IMG/VR virus record: IMGVR_UViG_3300042691_030980 | Span: 1 to 32,853 of that record | Length of the DNA stretch: 32,853 bases | Reading direction: 5' to 3' (one strand) | Source: a virus | Part shown: positions 24,330-30,340 of the stretch, one piece after another | Numbering within the stretch: the first letter of the stretch is position 1 | How the letters are laid out: each line of letters opens with the position of its first letter | Notes under the pieces: model-generated | What the model was told of the DNA's origin: nothing | Databases searched by the model: none | The model's input: only the letters and a program-made list of their open reading frames with translations | Translations under genes and position numbers: made by a program

Positions 24330-24636
24330 TGTTTTCCTCATTTACGAGCGTGACGTCAATCAACAACACGCTGCTTATCCACTCGCTAATATCCTTGGTA
24401 TTGGTAAACCATGATGTCACTTCGGTGACAACGGTCTCTTGCTTTGGGTGCATTCCCAAGTCAATCTCGTGACTCTTAAGTGACACCATGTATATGCCGT
24501 TGACCTTGATCGTGATTGAAACCTCAAACGTGTTATTTCCATCGGCAGTGGCCAACCATCCATGCCATCCAGCAACCCATGCACTTGGACATGATTCTGG
24601 ATTTAAAATCTGCCGTTCAATAAAAAACTTATTCAT
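24319..24636 (-). CDS. Small beta-rich protein of unknown function
   Basis: The 105-residue protein starts at the ATG at 24636; a TTG two codons earlier is also in frame. The sequence is predicted beta-rich (S-I-T-I-K-V-N-G-I-Y-M-V-S-L) and contains W-H-G-W-L-A-T-A-D-G-N near residues 26-36. It overlaps the upstream membrane-protein gene by eight bases and the annealing-protein gene by eleven, so it is translationally coupled within the leftward operon. No family is recognised. Confidence 0.6.
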   Translation of the reverse strand: MNKFFIERQILNPESCPSAWVAGWHGWLATADGNNTFEVSITIKVNGIYMVSLKSHEIDLGMHPKQETVVTEVTSWFTNTKDISEWISSVLLIDVTLVNEENNDF

Positions 24637-25093
24637 TGGCAAGATCTTTCAGAATCTCACCGGCTTGCATGTATGAGAGTAGTGCTTGACCAATGTACTT
24701 CTTGGCCTCTTGCTCGTCAAGCATGAGTGCAGTGCGCTGTGTGGCCAATCCCATGCGAATGTGCTCATCAAGTGCAAGAAGTGATGCGTCGCAGTCAGGC
24801 ATTGCAAGCGAATCATACTTTGAAATGATGCCGTCAATTTCTACAACGCTCTTGGCATTACCCCACATATCGTATGCCTCAACAGTATTTGCAATCCATG
24901 CTGACGTGTCGCATGTCACTGGGATACTTGTTGCAATCACAACTGCGGTATGCGTTGGCACGATGATTTTTGGCGTGCTTGTTGCCTCACGCACTGCGGT
25001 GTCGGTGCGATCAAGTGCTGCACCCAAAATACCAAACACAACAAGACCACCGATAATCAACCCTGTTGTTTGTAAACATCCGCGCTTTGCCAT
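24629..25093 (-). CDS. Membrane-anchored protein of unknown function
   Basis: From the ATG at 25093 the product has 154 residues. Residues 9-28 form one transmembrane helix (T-T-G-L-I-I-G-G-L-V-V-F-G-I-L-G-A-A-L) after a short basic N-terminus, giving N-in topology with the rest outside the cytoplasm. The external part has two Cys (in V-T-C-D-T and P-D-C-D-A) and helices that could pair with each other. There is no lipobox. Placement in the early operon suggests a superinfection- or host-envelope-related function, but nothing in the sequence proves it. Confidence 0.6.
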   Translation of the reverse strand: MAKRGCLQTTGLIIGGLVVFGILGAALDRTDTAVREATSTPKIIVPTHTAVVIATSIPVTCDTSAWIANTVEAYDMWGNAKSVVEIDGIISKYDSLAMPDCDASLLALDEHIRMGLATQRTALMLDEQEAKKYIGQALLSYMQAGEILKDLANE

Positions 25094-25095
25094 CT

Positions 25096-25410
25096 CTACC
25101 ACTCCTTCTTAAACGTAACATATGGCTTTGGCTCACTTGCCTTGCGCATATCTGCTAATGCCGCCGCCGTGTGCATATCGCCATTGCGTGTGCACTCGAT
25201 AATGAAGTTTTCAATATCCTCAGCCTTGAATGACATTCGAGGCTTTGGTGTGATTACCGATACCGTGCCAAAACCAGGTGCCACAATCTTACCGCCATTG
25301 GCCTGAGCGTACTTAAGCAACTCTTCGCGGATAATGTCGGAACGCTCCTGCAGGCCCTTAATCTCATTCTGCACTTCCGTCAATTCGGCCATCAACTCTT
25401 CTACGCTCAT
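25096..25410 (-). CDS. Coiled-coil small protein of unknown function
   Basis: This is a 104-residue protein. Its N-terminal 36 residues form a strong coiled coil (L-M-A-E-L-T-E-V-Q-N-E-I-K-G-L-Q-E-R heptads). A Gly-rich turn (A-N-G-G-K-I-V-A-P-G-F-G) and a small helical C-terminal domain with Met and acidic residues follow. It overlaps neither neighbour but sits two bases after the first operon gene and just before the membrane-protein gene. No family is recognised. Confidence 0.6.
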   Translation of the reverse strand: MSVEELMAELTEVQNEIKGLQERSDIIREELLKYAQANGGKIVAPGFGTVSVITPKPRMSFKAEDIENFIIECTRNGDMHTAAALADMRKASEPKPYVTFKKEW

Positions 25411-25411
25411 C

Positions 25412-25981
25412 TCACTTCGCCTTCACTAAATACAAGTTCGCTCGCAAAATACCTTCAACCACATCTGCCTGTACGTTACTCATCGCAATCTCTTGTCGCA
25501 TCTGGTGCATTGCACTTGGGATGCTTTCAAGCGAAATCCCTGCCACCACATGGATACCAATGGGATTCAGCACCATGTAATCGCCATGCCAGCTGTTATA
25601 GCTCAGCCGATATTCAGGGTCGGGCCATACTACCGTGCGATCCTTGTAGATGGCAAATGGATTGCCATGCGCATCATACGTCATGAGCGACGTAAAGAAT
25701 TGTGTTTCCATGACGCCACGAATGTAGCGTGTGAAGTAACGCACCTGACTAGCCGGTTGCTTGTCAAGTTGCACAAGCTCATAATACTTATTCAGGTTGG
25801 CCGTATTCTCCATGTGTTGCTGTGTTAAGTATCGAGAGTTCCCTGTTGCATCCTGATGCTGTGCACGCCAATTAGACCACTGATGCGTCAACACTTCGAG
25901 CTGATAGCTCACATTCATCTTTTGTTGTTTGTAATCAGCACGTTGTTGCTCGTTGATCGCAAGAAATACGTCGATGTTCAT
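25412..25981 (-). CDS. First gene of the leftward replication operon, unknown function
   Basis: The ATG at 25981 follows a near-perfect GGGAGGTGA ribosome site and lies about 36 bases from the -10 hexamer, so this is the promoter-proximal gene. The 189-residue product is helical at both ends (Q-Q-R-A-D-Y-K-Q-Q-K-M near the N-terminus), with a beta-like middle containing F-A-I-Y-K-D-R-T-V-V-W-P-D-P-E-Y-R and G-D-Y-M-V-L-N-P-I-G-I-H-V-V. No family is recognised. As the first early gene it may act on the host immediately after infection, which is inferred only from position and expression signals. Confidence 0.65.
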   Translation of the reverse strand: MNIDVFLAINEQQRADYKQQKMNVSYQLEVLTHQWSNWRAQHQDATGNSRYLTQQHMENTANLNKYYELVQLDKQPASQVRYFTRYIRGVMETQFFTSLMTYDAHGNPFAIYKDRTVVWPDPEYRLSYNSWHGDYMVLNPIGIHVVAGISLESIPSAMHQMRQEIAMSNVQADVVEGILRANLYLVKAK

Positions 25982-26016
25982 TCTTATTCACCTCCCTTCT
26001 GTGTGTCGTTGACGTC

Positions 26017-26045
26017 ATTGTATTACAAACAAACAAGTATGTCAA
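26017..26045 (-). promoter_or_regulatory. Sigma-70-type promoter for the leftward replication operon
   Basis: On the minus strand TTGACA (26045-26040) is separated by exactly 17 bp from TACAAT (26022-26017). The -35 hexamer is perfect and the -10 matches five of six positions. Transcription should start near 26010 and reach the first ATG at 25981 after about 30 bases that contain GGGAGG. A 27-bp repeat copy touches the -35 box on its upstream side, a natural place for an activator or repressor. Confidence 0.85.
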
Positions 26046-26208
26046 GCGCGCGGAACCGAACGGCGAGTAGAAGGCTAATTTGCGTGAGCTCGGTACGGCG
26101 AGCTGAGCTTCCGGCATCTGCGTGGCCACACACCAGCACGCACGCGCGCGGAACCGCGTGACGAGTAGAGTAATTGCATGCGCGCGCGGAACCGAAGCGC
26201 GAGTAGAA
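26046..26208. repeat. Three 27-bp bipartite direct repeats upstream of the promoter
   Basis: Copies lie at 26046-26072, 26144-26170 and 26182-26208. Each has a constant 13-bp left arm (GCGCGCGGAACCG), five variable bases (AACGG, CGTGA, AAGCG) and a constant right arm CGAGTAGA. Copy one abuts the -35 box at 26040-26045. The spacing (98 and 38 bp) is irregular, so this is not a CRISPR array. A regulator- or recombinase-binding site is the most economical reading. Confidence 0.75.
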
Positions 26209-26698
26209 TCCCCGAGAGGGGTTGTCGGCGCGGTCGGGCCCACATGCAATTCTGCGCTGCGTTTTTGGCGTGCCATGCAGCGATACCGCGCCGGCCATGC
26301 GATCGGCGCAACGTATCACCAGTGACGGCCGGCCGGCGTCATAGATCGCAGCGCCGGCCGTATGTTGTCTCGTGTGTTGTGTGTTATCGGCGCACACTCC
26401 GCGCCGTGTCCGATGCGTTGACAATGTGACAATACGCCGTATTTGCGTTATACGGCCATTTTGCGACACGATACACGGCCGGCAGGTATACTCATACCAC
26501 TACGCAACGCGCAACGCCGTAAAATGGCGCTATGTTGCAAATACGGCCATGTGTGTATTTACGCGCCGTCATACCGGCCGGCGTGTCGCGCCGTCTCGTG
26601 TGCACTGGTGATACGGCCCGCGCTGCGATCTGCATACAATGAGACGGCCGGCGCGGTATCATACCGGCCGGCCGTGTGTGCGTTATTCGATTATGTGA
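26209..26698. other. Non-coding or decayed, palindrome-rich segment
   Basis: No gene here is convincing. The segment starts with CCCCGAGAGGGG (26210-26221), a hairpin with a GAGA loop. It contains GGCCGGCC at 26327 and 26666, repeated ATACGGCCAT words (26450-26560) and CACTGGTGATACGGC at about 26607. A minus-strand frame from 26469 encodes a fragment Q-H-T-A-G-A-A-I-Y-D-A-G that resembles the N-terminus of the 28.8-29.3 kb gene, but it has no ribosome site and its downstream part looks random. I read that part as a relic of another family member. Confidence 0.5.
26331..26359. repeat. Imperfect-hairpin repeat word, copy 1 (non-coding)
   Basis: GGCCGGCG and CGCCGGCC arms (8 bp, perfect) flank TCATAGATCGCAG. 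Read on the minus strand in one frame it encodes A-G-A-A-I-Y-D-A-G, the same peptide found in the intact genes at 27.0 kb and, in part, 27.66 and 29.2 kb. Here it lies outside any convincing gene. Confidence 0.75.
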
Positions 26699-26764
26699 TT
26701 ATTGACGCCGGCGACGCGTCGCATTCCAGATGATATACGCCGTGATGAGTGCGATAAGTTCCAT
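26699..26764 (-). CDS. 21-residue membrane-like peptide, last gene of the accessory operon
   Basis: An ATG one base after the stop of the preceding gene opens a 21-codon frame. It has a hydrophobic stretch E-L-I-A-L-I-T-A-Y-I-I-W followed by N-A-T and four consecutive Arg residues. This is the pattern of a minimal single-span membrane peptide with a cytoplasmic basic end. A GAAAG-type sequence within the upstream gene's end could serve as ribosome site. The last bases share GACGCCGGCGACGCG with the 29.4-29.6 kb gene. The short length keeps confidence modest. Confidence 0.4.
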   Translation of the reverse strand: MELIALITAYIIWNATRRRRQ

Positions 26765-26765
26765 A

Positions 26766-27287
26766 CTATTGCACACTTTCAAGTAATTCACACACGCGCG
26801 CATATGCAGTATTTAACTCTTTCAACGCGTCATTTAACGCCGTGGCGATCTTTTCGCGTTGTTCAATATGCGTGTCACCGTCGTATGCGTTGCCACGCCG
26901 TGGCATATCCGGCAATTTATTCGACAATTCGTATAGGCGATCGCCGATATACTGCGATTGTTGCCACGTCTCGCGCATATCGGCGCGCAACGTCTCATTT
27001 ACATACCATTGCAACCGGTATACAACGTCTCCGGCGTCATAGATCGCAGCGCCGGCCCGCGCAGCATACACGCGCAACGCAACCGGCGTATGTATCATAT
27101 CTGCACTCAACCGCGTCGAAAGGCCTTGCAAGTACGCAGCGGTATCATGCACACTGCCACAAAACACATAATCACTAAAATAGTCATTCTCACCAGTGAT
27201 CTTATACCGGCCGTCGCATCGTGTCGCGTTGACGTGGAGTAATTCGCATTTTGCAGCGATATACTTGCGCGCATCTTTTGCATTCAT
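26766..27287 (-). CDS. Accessory operon protein A (unknown, helical, AGAAIYDAG motif)
   Basis: This is a 173-residue protein of unknown family. It has an N-terminal alpha-beta part with two Cys (C14 and C24), then D-Y-F-S-D-Y-V-F-C-G, then the motif A-G-A-A-I-Y-D-A-G-D encoded by repeat-word copy 2, and a long charged C-terminal helix (E-K-I-A-T-A-L-N-D-A-L-K-E-L-N). The start follows AAAGGCGA located in the final codons of the upstream gene. It lacks the M-K-G gene end of its neighbours, consistent with being next to last in the operon. Codon choice (many ATA, GCG, GCC) differs from the replication genes to its left. Confidence 0.65.
   Translation of the reverse strand: MNAKDARKYIAAKCELLHVNATRCDGRYKITGENDYFSDYVFCGSVHDTAAYLQGLSTRLSADMIHTPVALRVYAARAGAAIYDAGDVVYRLQWYVNETLRADMRETWQQSQYIGDRLYELSNKLPDMPRRGNAYDGDTHIEQREKIATALNDALKELNTAYARVCELLESVQ
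27031..27057. repeat. Repeat word, copy 2 (inside accessory gene A)
   Basis: CCGGCGTCATAGATCGCAG followed by CGCCGGCC. It is identical to copy 1 over 27 bases and in the same orientation. It encodes A-G-A-A-I-Y-D-A-G in the frame of the 26766-27287 gene. Confidence 0.8.
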
Positions 27288-27289
27288 GG

Positions 27290-27772
27290 CTATTTGTCGC
27301 CTTTCATCGAATTGTATACATTCACTGCATACGCATAAATAGAAATGAGACTTGCATATTGAATAATCGGCAATGACACGGTATTTGCGTATTGCTTATA
27401 TGTTGCGTATTGATCGCCGTCGCTCATATGCGCAGCGTACAGAAATATAACGCCGGCCGTCTCGCGCATCATATATGTATACTGCAAATAGAATGCGCGG
27501 TACTCCGATGTATTTGTATACCGGCGATAAATCGGCGCGCCGGTGTCGCGCGTTGCAATCAATAACCGGCCGGCCGTCGTGAATGCGTCAACACTTGCAA
27601 TCATGGCGTTAATGTAACTGGTGATATCTGCGCGCGTGTCGTCGCATAATCGGCCGTGGCCGGCGTCATAGATCGCGCTATTCGCTGCGCTATAGTGACG
27701 ATCGGCGTCATTATGCGCCGTGTATGCAGCGTTAATAGCGCGCCGGTATTGTGTAATTGTCTCGTGTGTCAT
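27290..27772 (-). CDS. Accessory operon protein B (unknown, Tyr/Ala-rich helical)
   Basis: The 160-residue protein starts at an ATG overlapping the upstream stop (TAATG), with AAAGGC in the final codons of that gene as ribosome site. It is Tyr-, Ala- and Thr-rich and helical. It carries A-N-S-A-I-Y-D-A-G-H near residue 30 (repeat-word copy 3), G-A-P-I-Y-R-R-Y-T near 78, and ends N-S-M-K-G-D-K. The G-A-x-I-Y-R-R-Y element also occurs in accessory gene D, so the two are probably related. No catalytic pattern is seen. The third quarter is hydrophobic enough to pack as a helical bundle but not clearly transmembrane. Confidence 0.65.
   Translation of the reverse strand: MTHETITQYRRAINAAYTAHNDADRHYSAANSAIYDAGHGRLCDDTRADITSYINAMIASVDAFTTAGRLLIATRDTGAPIYRRYTNTSEYRAFYLQYTYMMRETAGVIFLYAAHMSDGDQYATYKQYANTVSLPIIQYASLISIYAYAVNVYNSMKGDK
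27658..27676. repeat. Repeat word, copy 3 (half, inside accessory gene B)
   Basis: GGCCGGCGTCATAGATCGC matches the left arm and spacer of copies 1 and 2, but the right CGCCGGCC arm is absent. It is read in the same frame and encodes A-I-Y-D-A-G. Confidence 0.75.
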
Positions 27773-28302
27773 TATTTGTTATTGCCTTTCAAGTATGCTG
27801 CATGTTGTCGCCATGTATAGTACGAATGCGCATATGATAAATAGGATTGTATCGAATGACGCCTTTCTGTTATTGCGTACCACTTGCGTTTATACTCCGT
27901 CATATTTGCGTCATACTCACAATGACGGCCGGCGCGGTGTAGTGCCTTATGACGGCGCATAAATACGCCTTCAATAGTACTTATTTGCCGATGCGTTACA
28001 TACTCACCAGCACCATATAACCATTTCGTATACATGCGCGACGCCGTGGCCGTGTCATCTGCAGCGCGCGCATACTCATCACTTTCGACGGCGTCAACGC
28101 GCGCGGTATTATCGGCGTGAGTCGCATCGTATGCATGTAGCCATTGCGTGATAGTGCTGAGTATAGCGAATTGATCGCCGGTATCATGCGTCGTATGCGA
28201 GACGGCGGCGGCCATTAACTCATTTACGCGCGCCATGTGTGCATAAAAGTTCGCGCAGCGCAATGCATCGGTGTCAATTCGCGTGTGTCGCAATGTAATC
28301 AC
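27772..28302 (-). CDS. Accessory operon protein C (unknown, family paralogue)
   Basis: The 176-residue protein uses a GTG start immediately after the upstream TAA, with AAAGGCGA as ribosome site. It is helical and His/Tyr/Arg-rich. The segment G-E-Y-V-T-H-R-Q-I-S-T-I-E-G-V-F-M-R-R-H near 100-120 aligns with G-E-Y-V-K-Y-R-N-V-T-N-A-Q-L-S-A-M-R-D-N in protein D, which supports common ancestry. It ends Y-L-K-G-N-N-K, again placing AAAGGC before the next gene. Function is unknown. The middle is acidic (several Asp) and the C-terminus basic. Confidence 0.65.
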   Translation of the reverse strand: MITLRHTRIDTDALRCANFYAHMARVNELMAAAVSHTTHDTGDQFAILSTITQWLHAYDATHADNTARVDAVESDEYARAADDTATASRMYTKWLYGAGEYVTHRQISTIEGVFMRRHKALHRAGRHCEYDANMTEYKRKWYAITERRHSIQSYLSYAHSYYTWRQHAAYLKGNNK

Positions 28303-28794
28303 TTATTCGCCTTTCATCGTTAATAGAATTGTCTCGACGTCGCGCAACGTCTCATTAAGTGTATGCAGTGGCGATATATCGGCCGTGGATTGATAGCGCT
28401 GCATCATGGCGTCATATCGCGTCATAAGATCGCGTATTTGCTGGATTGTACTATCAATACCGGCGCCGGTAACTCGCAGTGATGACGCCATGGCCGACAA
28501 TTGATTATTTGCGCATACCGCGGTATGCAGTACCGTTGCATTGTCGCGCATGGCCGATAACTGCGCATTGGTGACGTTGCGATATTTTACATATTCACCA
28601 TGCGCCGGCGCACGTAGCACACTCCGCGCCGTGGCCGGCGTGTCAATATAGAACTTAACGCGTCGCGCGCATGATACCTCGTGATCAGCCATAAGTGACG
28701 CGGTGATATATCGCCGATAAATGGCGCCGGCCGTCGTGTGTAGTACGGCCGCGGCCGTGTATGCGTCTCGTGTCGTCTCGTGTGTAGTGCTCAA
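28303..28794 (-). CDS. Accessory operon protein D (unknown, family paralogue)
   Basis: The 163-residue protein probably starts at TTG (28794), seven bases after AAAGGCGGG in the end of the upstream gene; no ATG lies nearby. It aligns with protein E along much of its length: L-H-T-T-A-G-A-I-Y-R-R-Y against L-H-T-A-G-A-A-I-Y-T-R-Y, then A-x-R-V-x-x-Y-I, a K-Y ... M-R-D-N-A-T-V-L-H-T-A centre, and S-P-L-H-T-L-N-E-T-L ... M-K-G against R-P-L-Y-E-L-C-D-T-L ... M-K-G. The coding DNA contains a 16-bp perfect palindrome at 28513-28528 and a 14-bp one at 28458-28471. Function is unknown. Confidence 0.68.
   Translation of the reverse strand: MSTTHETTRDAYTAAAVLHTTAGAIYRRYITASLMADHEVSCARRVKFYIDTPATARSVLRAPAHGEYVKYRNVTNAQLSAMRDNATVLHTAVCANNQLSAMASSLRVTGAGIDSTIQQIRDLMTRYDAMMQRYQSTADISPLHTLNETLRDVETILLTMKGE
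28513..28528. repeat. 16-bp perfect palindrome inside accessory gene D
   Basis: GCATACCGCGGTATGC reads identically on both strands. It lies within coding sequence and is one of several long palindromes in this operon, together with the 14-bp TACCGGCGCCGGTA at 28458-28471. Confidence 0.85.
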
Positions 28795-28795
28795 C

Positions 28796-29269
28796 TTAAT
28801 ACCCGCCTTTCATATAGTCGACGTCATTTAATAGCGCCGTCAACGTGTCGCACAATTCGTATAACGGCCGTGTGTCACATACGCCGTGTAGTGTGTGCGC
28901 GTACTCATCGCGGCGCATAATGACGGCGTGTCGCATCTGCGCAACGTATATACCGGCGTCAACTGGTGAGACGGCGCCATATACTGCGCGCTGCATAAGA
29001 TCCATACCGGCGCCGGCCGTGTATTGTAATATGTATGCGTTATGCATGAGTACGGCGCGATCGTGTGCGGTATAGTGTGCGTATTTGCGCATGGCCTTAT
29101 GTGACGGCAATTTACCGCGATATAGTCCAACCGGCGCCCAAGTGATATACGCGCCTACGCGCTGCGCTGCGCTACTCCACTTAATAGCCTTATGCGTTGC
29201 GCCGGCGTATCGTGTATAGATCGCAGCGCCGGCCGTGTGTAGTGTCTCTTGCATGTTTATTACGTGCAC
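28796..29269 (-). CDS. Accessory operon protein E (unknown, family paralogue)
   Basis: The 157-residue protein starts at GTG (29269), six bases after AAAGGCGA; an ATG five codons later (29254) is the alternative. Near the N-terminus it has H-T-A-G-A-A-I-Y-T-R-Y-A-G, encoded by repeat-word copy 4, then W-S-S-A-A-Q-R-V-G-A-Y-I, a K-Y-A-H-Y-T-A-H-D-R segment, and the end D-V-D-Y-M-K-G-G-Y. It is the closest relative of protein D by eye. The helical pattern suggests a four-helix-bundle-like protein, but no known family is evident. Confidence 0.68.
   Translation of the reverse strand: MHVINMQETLHTAGAAIYTRYAGATHKAIKWSSAAQRVGAYITWAPVGLYRGKLPSHKAMRKYAHYTAHDRAVLMHNAYILQYTAGAGMDLMQRAVYGAVSPVDAGIYVAQMRHAVIMRRDEYAHTLHGVCDTRPLYELCDTLTALLNDVDYMKGGY
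29201..29234. repeat. Repeat word, copy 4 (inside accessory gene E)
   Basis: GCCGGCG and CGCCGGCC arms flank a longer spacer (TATCGTGTATAGATCGCAG) than in copies 1 and 2. It is read in the same frame and gives A-G-A-A-I-Y-T-R-Y-A-G. Confidence 0.7.
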
Positions 29270-29335
29270 TGTAATTCGCCTTTCATTGTGTTGAGTAGAT
29301 CAATTCGTCTCATCATTGCCACGGCGTGGCATATG
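29270..29335 (-). pseudogene. Orphan family C-terminus downstream of truncated protein F
   Basis: The minus-strand frame ending in M-R-R-I-D-L-L-N-T-M-K-G-E-L-Q-C-T carries the family's M-K-G-E gene end and provides the AAAGGCGA ribosome site for protein E. It has no start signal of its own. It is best read as the separated 3' end of the protein F gene, or of a deleted gene between F and E. Its stop overlaps the GTG start region of E. Confidence 0.4.
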
Positions 29336-29359
29336 GCGGGGGCCGTGCGTATGTATGTA

Positions 29360-29599
29360 TCATGTGTCACCCGTCCGCGCGAAAATCGTAGGCATGAGTA
29401 ATAGAGTGAGATCGCACGCGCCGGCCGGCGTATCGGCAACGCTGCGTAATGCGTCGATTATGACGCCGGCGACGCGCTGCATGATGCGCGCTGCATTCGA
29501 TGCATACAATACCGCGCCGGCCACGCGCCGGCCGGCCATGATATCGGCCGTCATATGCGCGTCATATGCGCGCGTTAACTCATCGCTTAGCATGCTCAT
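29360..29599 (-). CDS. Accessory operon protein F (unknown, probably C-terminally truncated)
   Basis: The 79-residue protein starts at 29599, seven bases after GAAAGGCC in the end of the upstream gene; an in-frame ATG two codons later is possible. It has A-G-A-V-L-Y-A-S-N-A-A-R-I, resembling the A-G-A-A-I-Y motif of its neighbours, and M-Q-R-V-A-G-V-I-I-D-A-L. It is half the usual length. Beyond its stop another frame encodes M-M-R-R-I-D-L-L-N-T-M-K-G-E-L, which looks like the lost family C-terminus. A GGGGG run at 29338-29342, rare in this region, lies between the two. A frameshift or deletion is the likely cause. Confidence 0.5.
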   Translation of the reverse strand: MSMLSDELTRAYDAHMTADIMAGRRVAGAVLYASNAARIMQRVAGVIIDALRSVADTPAGACDLTLLLMPTIFARTGDT

Positions 29600-29600
29600 G

Positions 29601-29858
29601 CTATAGGCCTTTCGTGTATGCGTACAAAGATCGAACTGCGTGCATGTACTCACATGCTGCGCCGATCCAACCGCGCAGCGTTGACGCCGTCGCCATGGCA
29701 TGGCGTGCATACTCCACGCGCATACGGCCGGCGTGTGCGATATCGGCCACGGATAACGGCCGGCAAATATCGGCGCTGCATACCGGCCTACTATAGGCCT
29801 TTTGCTCCAGTGATACCGGCGCCGTATCGGCCGGCCGGCGTGTCGTGTCGTGTGTCAT
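29601..29858 (-). CDS. Accessory operon protein G (unknown, short)
   Basis: The 85-residue protein starts at the ATG at 29858, with AAAGGCGA seven bases upstream. The N-terminal part (T-H-D-T-T-R-R-P-A-D-T-A-P) is encoded by a 21-bp sequence duplicated just upstream (29816-29836 and 29889-29909). The rest is helical and ends Y-T-K-G-L, which supplies the ribosome site for protein F. In another frame near 29790 the DNA carries a second gene-end-like sequence (AAAAGGCCTATAG), suggesting assembly by duplication of operon junctions. Coding status is less certain than for the larger genes. Confidence 0.45.
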   Translation of the reverse strand: MTHDTTRRPADTAPVSLEQKAYSRPVCSADICRPLSVADIAHAGRMRVEYARHAMATASTLRGWIGAACEYMHAVRSLYAYTKGL

Positions 29859-29909
29859 CGTGTCGCCTTTCATGAGTGTGTGTTAAGGCCGGCGCCGTAT
29901 CGGCCGGCC
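29816..29909. repeat. 21-bp perfect direct repeat, two copies 73 bp apart
   Basis: Copies lie at 29816-29836 and 29889-29909 and run from CCGGCGCCG to CGGCCGGCC. Each contains the GGCCGGCC octamer and is followed by GTGTCGT-type words. One copy is inside the 29601-29858 gene and the other in the 70-base gap before it, which indicates a local tandem duplication. Confidence 0.8.
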
Positions 29910-29929
29910 GTGTCGTCTCGTGTCGTGTA

Positions 29930-30340
29930 CTATCGCGCGTTGTATGCAGCGTGTGCGCTAGGCCATGCAGCGTAGTGCGATACGACGCCGGCGCCGTCAT
30001 ACATGTATGTGTCTACTATCTCCGCGCCGGCCGGCGTCAGTGTCGAGTACTCCACGCCGTGTATAGCCGCGGCGTTAATGAGCGTCTCGACGCGCGCCAC
30101 GTTCATACCGTCGACGTTATCCAACTCCATAACGATATAGTCAGCATATGACCAACCGGCCGTAGTGTTGACGTCGTATCCGTCCTGCGCGTCCTGAATA
30201 GTTTGCGCAACGTACTCACAAAGGATATTCAAGGCCGCCTTCGTTTGCGCCGGCGTGGCCGTCTCGTGTGCAGTGATGCGCGCGTGTGCTGTTTGCATCT
30301 GCAGCGCGATAGCCAATTGTACTGTTTGTGTCATTGCCAT
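29930..30340 (-). CDS. Accessory operon protein H (promoter-proximal, unknown)
   Basis: The 136-residue protein is the first gene after the promoter at 30412-30441. Its ATG follows ATGAAAGGCAAGGCGAAACA, a doubled ribosome site. The sequence is Ala/Thr-rich and helical (V-Q-L-A-I-A-L-Q-M-Q-T-A-H-A-R-I at the N-terminus), more acidic than the other family members, and contains T-T-A-G-W-S-Y-A-D-Y-I and T-Y-M-Y-D-G-A-G-V-V. The loose A-G-x-x-Y-x-D resemblance may link it to the others but is weak. It ends without the M-K-G terminus. No function can be assigned. Confidence 0.62.
   Translation of the reverse strand: MAMTQTVQLAIALQMQTAHARITAHETATPAQTKAALNILCEYVAQTIQDAQDGYDVNTTAGWSYADYIVMELDNVDGMNVARVETLINAAAIHGVEYSTLTPAGAEIVDTYMYDGAGVVSHYAAWPSAHAAYNAR

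Noticed and set aside
26046-26208. CRISPR array
   Set aside because: There are only three repeats, at irregular intervals (98 and 38 bp), with variation inside the repeat rather than in equal-length spacers, and no cas genes.
26023-26469. Minus-strand frame of 148 codons containing the AGAAIYDAG peptide
   Set aside because: It has a GTG start without Shine-Dalgarno, runs through the promoter and the 27-bp repeats, and is non-protein-like after about residue 50. It is kept only as a possible relic in the region entry.
26122-26733. Several plus-strand open frames of 60-100 codons
   Set aside because: They are Arg/Ala/Cys-rich read-throughs caused by the GC-rich palindromic composition. They have no ribosome sites, and they overlap repeats and the minus-strand promoter.
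29791-30000. Minus-strand 69-codon frame ending in AKGL
   Set aside because: It is a low-complexity His/Thr/Arg repeat overlapping two better genes. Its gene-end resemblance is noted as a duplication relic.
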